From NCBI GenBank assembly GCA_035222895.1, contig JAVYIG010006525.1, positions 1 to 64,000 on the forward strand: a stretch of 64,000 bases of DNA, written 5' to 3'. How positions within the stretch are numbered: the stretch's first letter is position 1; every line of letters starts with the position of its first letter. Shown in pieces: positions 58,976 through 64,000 of this stretch. This DNA is from Strongylocentrotus droebachiensis. Taxonomy: Eukaryota; Echinodermata; Echinoidea; Camarodonta; Strongylocentrotidae. Made by a program: the position numbers and the translations under genes. A model generated the notes under the pieces. The model did not search any database, had not been told where the DNA came from, and worked only from the letters and a program-made list of their open reading frames with translations.

Positions 58976-59885
58976 GAAGCAAACTTTGTTGGACTGGATG
59001 TCCTCTGGGGCGTAACCTCGAGGAGGAATGATGGCAATGGCATCTTTTTGGAGATAGTTTCTCCGAAAGACGAGATGGCAGGCAGCGGCGATGGTGATGC
59101 ACTTGGTCAGGGGTCGACGCCCAGATCAAACTCGCACAGTTTCGACACTTCTTTAAACAGAGTCCGGAAGTGGAGACAGCATCTTCTCAAAATGTAGACG
59201 TCGCTGACACAATAGGCATGAAGCTCCTCCGACATGATGAACTCCCGCCCAGACTATACTTCTCCATCGTACCATGTCAGAAACTCTTCCCTCTTCTTGC
59301 TGGACATACTCTCTGGATAATAGTATTTGGCATCTGGCCTGGGTCCCAGATAGTCCATGTTGGCGTTGATGTTGAAAAGATGTGGAAAGAAGCCCTTCTT
59401 GACTTCTTCTACTCCGAAGGTGGCTGGCAAGGCAGAGAGAGGCATCGGTAAAAAATTCAAGAGTCGATGAAACGGATGCCATTGTTGGGCACGGTCATGC
59501 TCATAATCTTACCACCAGCCAAGATCAAACGGGGGATGATGCAGTTGCGCTAGAGATATTCCTGAATGAAAATTCCATCGTAATTTTTGAAGTTATGAGC
59601 GATGAAAGTAGCACCACGGTTCTCGTTTGTGTCTAACACTCATTCACAAAAATCATCGCCGGTGTTGGGTCCTTGAAACACCCATTGTTTCCTCTCTGCC
59701 TTGCCGCAACTTTTACAATCTTGTTCAAATGGATTATCTGCGCAATAACCACAAGCTCTTTGTGCCACGCAGTAATTGGGTATATGCTTGCCGGTATCTT
59801 GCGTACATTCAAAGTCGAAAAATACAAATTTGGCGTGCTTTGGTCTCTCGTCGTCGTTGTCTTGGGAACGGTTCTCATCTCGCTT
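58976..59885 (-). pseudogene. Polinton/Maverick protein-primed DNA polymerase B, exonuclease half, decayed
   Basis: Protein-primed family B polymerases copy Polinton transposons. The minus strand shows, in order, the ExoI motif FVFFDFEC (about 59820), a Cys cluster, the ExoII motif AHNFKNYDGIFIQEYL (about 59595), KIMSMTVPNNGIRFIDS, NFLPMPLSALPATFG, KKGFFPHLFNINAN, the ExoIII-type region AYCVSDVYILRRC, and FRRNYLQKDAIAIIPPRGY near 59010. In-frame stops (59640-59642, 59550-59552, 59254-59256) and frameshifts near 59462 and 59116 show it is dead. The polymerase palm is missing: similarity ends at about 58976. Its upstream edge joins a HECT-like block at 59885. Confidence 0.88.
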
Positions 59886-60250
59886 ATTCCTTCAAATACA
59901 GTGCTTGAATGAAGCCAGCCAGCCCTCATTTGATATGACGGGGAAAATGGCTGTTCCATGGCTTCAACTATGGCCATCTCGAGTATTATGGACCGAATAT
60001 TGGATGGTCTTGGCATGTCACAACAATGACCGCGAGCAAAAAAACCCATTAATTGCATAGTTAAATTGTGAGTGTAATTGTTGGTCTGGAGTGCATTCCG
60101 AATAATATTTTTATCATTAGTGGATAGATTAAGGAGAAAAGATTGTTGTGCTAAACGGGATGGCGGGTATCTGCCCGTTAAAATAAAAACTAAGGAGGTA
60201 TGGGACATTGAGGGTGGTAGATATCCAGTGAGGACAAAACCATGACCTAA
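59886..60250 (-). pseudogene. HECT-like E3 remnant, N-side block, copy 2
   Basis: It contains LTGRYPPSRLAQQSFLLNLS, NDKNIIRNALQTNNYTHNLT and CCDMPRPSNIRSIILEMAIV, ending MRAGWLHSSTVFEGIS at the junction with the polymerase fragment. About 90% or more identical to 53367-53770 by eye. Confidence 0.5.
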
Positions 60251-60295
60251 TTTTTGCTTTTCGTGGAAACGAGGGAATATGCAACTCTTTTTAAC

Positions 60296-60925
60296 TACTC
60301 CCGAACCCTTGACCATTGCCTATTCCCTCCACCATTGAATTGCAGAAGGAATTGAAGTCATTGTTATGGAGGCACGGAAGGCGCAATGCGTTTGAGCAGG
60401 TACTTGCTTCTGGGTACCACCCTCCCGTGAACTTGATTGTTGGTGTTGGGTCGAAGCCACATGGTGGCTCCACATTCATACATGTGACGAACACCATCAG
60501 ATCTTCTAACTTCACTTTTCTCTTGGTTGTGCCTGAAATGTACTCCAACAACCCAGATTCGGTGTCCATCACAAAATCTGCCCACCACGCTGAGATTGTC
60601 TCCTTTTTAAGGTTTGCATTTGAACCGGGCAGGGAGTCGCTCTTCTCATTAAACACACCGAGGATTGCTGAGACACTCGGTGGCTCTGGTTTGCTGCAGA
60701 ATTGATCTGTCCTGAGCTTGGGGTGCTTCTGGACAGACTGCAGCAAACCCAGGGTTGAGAGTCCCTCTCTCAGTCTGCCAAAAAAATAATCATTGACATT
60801 TTGAATACTCCACATCCAGCACCTGCACGACATCGTCCACATCTCCTCCTACTTCTTCCTGTATAGCCTCCAATGCTGCTAATTCTGCTTCCTCCTCTTC
60901 CAGGTTGAGGATCATGTTATCTGGA
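60296..60925 (-). pseudogene. HECT-like E3 ubiquitin ligase remnant, C-lobe block, copy 2 (best preserved)
   Basis: After an acceptor at 60773 (tttggcag) an uninterrupted frame to 60300 reads LREGLSTLGLLQSVQKHPKL, CSKPEPPSVSAILGVFNEKS, KKETISAWWADFVMDTESGL, KVKLEDLMVFVTCMNVEPPC, GGWYPEASTCSNALRLP and ends GIGNGQGFGSS-stop. This is the HECT C-lobe layout with TC as the candidate thioester cysteine; such domains are abundant in G2E3-like genes of marine animals. An acidic exon-like stretch (NLEEEEAELAALEAIQEEVG, about 60905) precedes it. It could be a transcribed gene end, but its neighbours are broken. Confidence 0.6.
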
Positions 60926-61339
60926 AAAAAAAAGTGCAGTCCGATTAAACGAAAGCACAGGATTTATGTGAATTCAGTCAAACAAGGCTTAGATCTAATC
61001 CCTTACAACTTGTTAAATATAATTACCCACATATTTAATCTAAAAAAGATGCGGACATTAAAGAATGATGGAAAAGACTGAAGATTCATTATTGGAGTAA
61101 GAAGAAATGAAACAAATTGGAATCATTGATCATTATCAGTAATTCTTCTGTTCATAATTGGATCATGTGGCGCGTAGAAATTTCATTTAAGGAATTATAT
61201 TTAAGGTTGATGAATTAATGTTAATGATTTGAAAAATGAATATTAATATGAATAATAATTCTCAACAAAACATATTGCTCACAATCACATGGGTAAAACA
61301 TTTTACAACTGACATGTTCGTAATTTATTTCAAGATCGC
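60926..61339. other. Gene-free spacer inside the HECT-like array
   Basis: AT-rich sequence. Its first part (cagtcaaacaaggc...) is shared with the flank at 55210-55245, confirming that the array units share their spacer. Confidence 0.5.
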
Positions 61340-61545
61340 GTAATACTGCCCCTACCCTATCATCGCTTATTCCTTCAAATACAGTGCTTGAATGAAGCCA
61401 GCCAGCCCTCATTTGATATGACGGGAAAAATGGCTGTTCCATGGCTTCAGCAATGGCCATCTTGTGTATTATGGACCGAATATTGGATGGTCTTGGCATG
61501 TCACGACAATTACCGCGACCAAAAAAACATTTTAATTGCATAGTT
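61340..61545 (-). pseudogene. HECT-like E3 remnant, N-side block, copy 3 (short)
   Basis: It reads CRDMPRPSNIRSIIHKMAIA, EQPFFPSYQMRAGWLHSSTV and FEGISDDRVGAVLRDLEINY with no stop inside, so this is the cleanest copy of the block. It ends abruptly at about 61545 near a doubled 'acataattacatatttacaaat' repeat. Confidence 0.5.
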
Positions 61546-62890
61546 AAGGTACATAATTACATATTTACAAATGTACATAATTACATATTTACAAATCAAC
61601 AATCTCCGGTCAACTACAACGTGGAAGTGTCTAGTGTCCTTGAGCTCTCAACGCGTATCCAACCTGTCTACACTTGGTGTTGACCGCCTCACGGATCTCC
61701 TTCTGGAACGAAGTTGTTGCCGCATATGAACAAATTTGACCCACATTCGGCCAAAAGATCAATGAGTCATTTTGTGTACCTCCCATACAGACGACGAACG
61801 TTCGAGTGCACTAGAGCGTAACACCAAGGTACCGGACTCGTCGATTTTTATGAAATAGGGCTTTATCGTATAAAACTGGTGAGAGTGTGAATGTCAACAC
61901 CGCTGTGCGTGCGTGACTTGTCAACACTCTCCCTCTCTTTCTCTCTGTTTCTCTCTCCCCTCTTCTTCTCCCAAAAAAGGAAAACAAATCAGGAAAATAT
62001 ATATTTATGTCTAGTAGATACAGATGCACATCACAATACATAAGTCCATTGTCATCCCTCCGTCTAAGATGGGCGGGATCACCCTGCAATATGAATACGC
62101 GATTCCTTCACTAGCAGATCGACCATGAATATTTAGATCTGCTCATGCAGTGAGTTCTGAGTGCCATTAATTTGCTAAATTTCAGGAAAGAGTCCAGTGT
62201 CTCGTGAGAGATATAATCTAATCCCTACACACCTGTTTTGTAAAAGATCGTCCATAATATCGAAATTCCCTTCATTAAATTGCTGAAATCAACGTAAACT
62301 GTGTCTTTTCCATCGCCGGAGCCGAGTCAAATTTGGTGGTAGAAATACGCACGGCTGCGAGCACGGTGTGTAAGCCTCATTGTCCGCTGTGTAATAACTT
62401 CGCTTACGCACTCGCACACATTATAGAGGTCATGAGTGAATTCATAAGACTGCTTTTCATTGGATTGAAATTGGCCCTAATTTCTCGACAACCAATCAAA
62501 TTATGTGTAACATCAGACGGTAGGGGATTACATATCCTCTGTTTTGGCGCCCGAGCTGGCCCAATAACAAGTCGCAGTTACGAGCATTAGCTCCTTGAAG
62601 TACACAACCCCAGTGAAAAAGGCGAATTTTCACGTGACCTCCATAGAGAATTCACAAAGTAAATGATTGTTGTCCCCTTTTGAAGACGAAAAGGCCATAA
62701 TTTCCAGTGAACAAATCACTTCGAAATTGGTTTCAATGGAAAGAACAGTAATTGAATATGTGATTTCCACCCGAGCTGATGTGAAATCAAAGTTTCTTTT
62801 CATTGTAGGAGCATTTCTTTGCACACTTAGCGCATTTTCAAAGAAGATTTCACGTGTTGTAGACCGCGGAGCGAGTCCGCGTTTAGCAGA
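61546..62890. other. Gene-free interval
   Basis: Includes a 24-base direct repeat (61549-61597, tacataattacatatttaca twice) and otherwise mixed sequence. Open frames at 61811-62089, 62333-62590 and 62630-63026 show no domain or splice context. Confidence 0.4.
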
Positions 62891-63125
62891 TGCCCGAAAT
62901 TTGTTCATATGTAGAGCCCGGAAACTGCTGTCCGACTTGCGCGGTGATGGCCTGGAACGCCGGCTTTCGTTTCAAACTCTACTTGGTGACCCACTCCTTC
63001 CCCACCGCGGAAGTTGCTCCTCGTAAACACCTTGGTGAGCAGCCTTTGGACCTGAACATCCCTGATGCGCATCATCATAATCCAGCTGGTCCATGGCGAA
63101 GGTGTTTCCCTCTGCTCCAATCAGG

Positions 63126-63470
63126 AATAGTCCCAGGATGGTTGGGGCACTCAGTGGCTCTGGTTTGCTGCAGAATCGATCTGTCCTGAGCTTGGGGTGC
63201 TTCTGGACAGACTGCAGCAAACCGAGGGTTGAGAGTCCATACGATTTAATTCTGGTTGTAGCTGGTTGTATGCATAGGCCAACAGCCTCTGCTTCTGTCT
63301 CATCGTCTGCAGACCAGTGTAAGCTCCAATCGTCGTCCTCTTGCTCCGCCCACTCTCCTTCCTCTTTTTCCTCCCTCCGCTCAACCTCTATCTCCTCAAA
63401 CTCCAAATACTCCTGCGACTCCTCCTTCACAGGACAGTCACATACATGTTGCAGCATCAGGGAAGGCATC
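63126..63470 (-). pseudogene. HECT-like E3 remnant, acidic plus C-lobe start, copy 3
   Basis: The minus strand reads CDCPVKEESQEYLEFEEIEV, ERREEKEEGEWAEQEDDD and then LSTLGLLQSVQKHPKLRTDR and CSKPEPLSAPTILGLF, matching copies 1 and 2, then leaves the family at about 63130 before the HECT core. Confidence 0.5.
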
Positions 63471-63479
63471 GCCTTTAAT

Positions 63480-63830
63480 GATGATCAGCTGCAAACTTTT
63501 TATGTTTGTTGTTCCATTGACAAACAGGTCTGTCTGCACAGCCCCTCTCACGGTAGTAGCATTGCCTGTCATTAATCTGCAGGCTTTACAGTGGATTTTC
63601 AACCCATCTCCAGTCTTCTTGCAAGAAACCTTTTTTCCTTAAACTCTTTCTCCCTTTTCTTTCTACTCTAGAGGACTGTCCAGGACTAGAGTAATTATTT
63701 TTTGAAGATGCACTGGCTCTTATCACAAAATCCTCCCAATTTTCAAGGTTATTGAACATCCTTCTTTGCATGTTCATGAAAAACAGATCCAATTTGGAAC
63801 GGAAGTGTTGTGAACAATAGGGCACCCTAT
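63480..63830 (-). pseudogene. Unrecognised coding block, copy 2 (related to 57647-57960)
   Basis: One open frame (63825-63586) reads CSQHFRSKLDLFFMNMQRRM, FNNLENWEDFVIRASASSKN and a Lys/Arg/Ser-rich tail. After a stop the RGCADRPVCQWNN word follows. Preserved better than copy 1. An acceptor-like cattgttcacaac precedes it. The family is unknown. Confidence 0.45.
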
Positions 63831-64000
63831 TATATGTACCAAGCAGATCCTCTTTGGGAACTTATAGACCATGTTTCTTTTGGTATGGATGTATTTTTTC
63901 TCTTTCTTTGACAATTCCTCACCCTCAAATTGTCGTGAAATTCATGTTGGATAGGAACAAAGTCCCTCATATATAATCTTCCTAGCTCATCAAGTCGTTG
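63831..64000. other. Window end, no call
   Basis: About 170 bases with no recognisable feature. The minus-strand gene remnant may continue upstream beyond the window. Confidence 0.3.

Noticed and set aside
62890-63189. Secreted Cys-rich protein (EPGNCCPTCAV reads like a VWC end)
   Set aside because: Only one short match, no signal peptide or further Cys pattern, and the frame runs antisense into a known HECT-like block.

Overview
The window looks like nuclear DNA of an echinoid (sea urchin). Genes are split by long introns rich in small inverted-repeat transposons, the proteins are deuterostome-like, and one repeat carries a histone-type 3' processing signal whose purine element CAAGAAAGA is the sea-urchin form. 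The species cannot be fixed from sequence alone. Nothing bacterial, no operons and no CRISPR array were seen.

Left third (1-22.6 kb): two complete, convergent housekeeping genes. DPAGT1 (+, coding exons 102-10888, 9 exons, 413 aa) makes the first sugar-lipid of N-glycosylation in the ER. PEX19 (-, 22550-15608, 8 exons, 361 aa, C-terminal CaaX box CSIM) is the import receptor for peroxisomal membrane proteins. In both genes every splice phase closes. Their introns and the 3 kb between them are packed with MITE-like elements.

Middle (26-35.2 kb): a complete SAXO-family axonemal microtubule protein (-, 35145-26657, 7 exons, 520 aa) with the N-terminal Cys cluster CICEICDCG. A near-consensus RFX X-box lies about 115 bp upstream of its start, as expected for a ciliary gene.

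35.3-43.9 kb holds no recognisable gene. It contains simple repeats, a degenerate 30-bp repeat field split by a TA-flanked transposon, a 26-bp palindrome flanked by 8-bp direct repeats, and a 911-bp near-perfect palindrome flanked by a 9-bp direct repeat. A broken C2H2 zinc-finger gene follows (about 44.0-45.5 kb).

Right third (46-64 kb): an accessory region of decayed repeated sequence. It holds TTAA-flanked foldback elements, a 53-bp minisatellite, a LINE endonuclease fragment, a BEN-like coiled-coil pseudogene, repeated copies of a HECT-like ubiquitin-ligase pseudogene (minus strand), and the exonuclease half of a Polinton/Maverick protein-primed DNA polymerase.

The most unusual theme is repeated tandem duplication across exon boundaries (splice acceptors, a splice donor and a stop codon) in DPAGT1 and SAXO. 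The second is a histone mRNA 3'-end module (two stem-loops plus a U7 target) carried inside a terminal-inverted-repeat element in a DPAGT1 intron.
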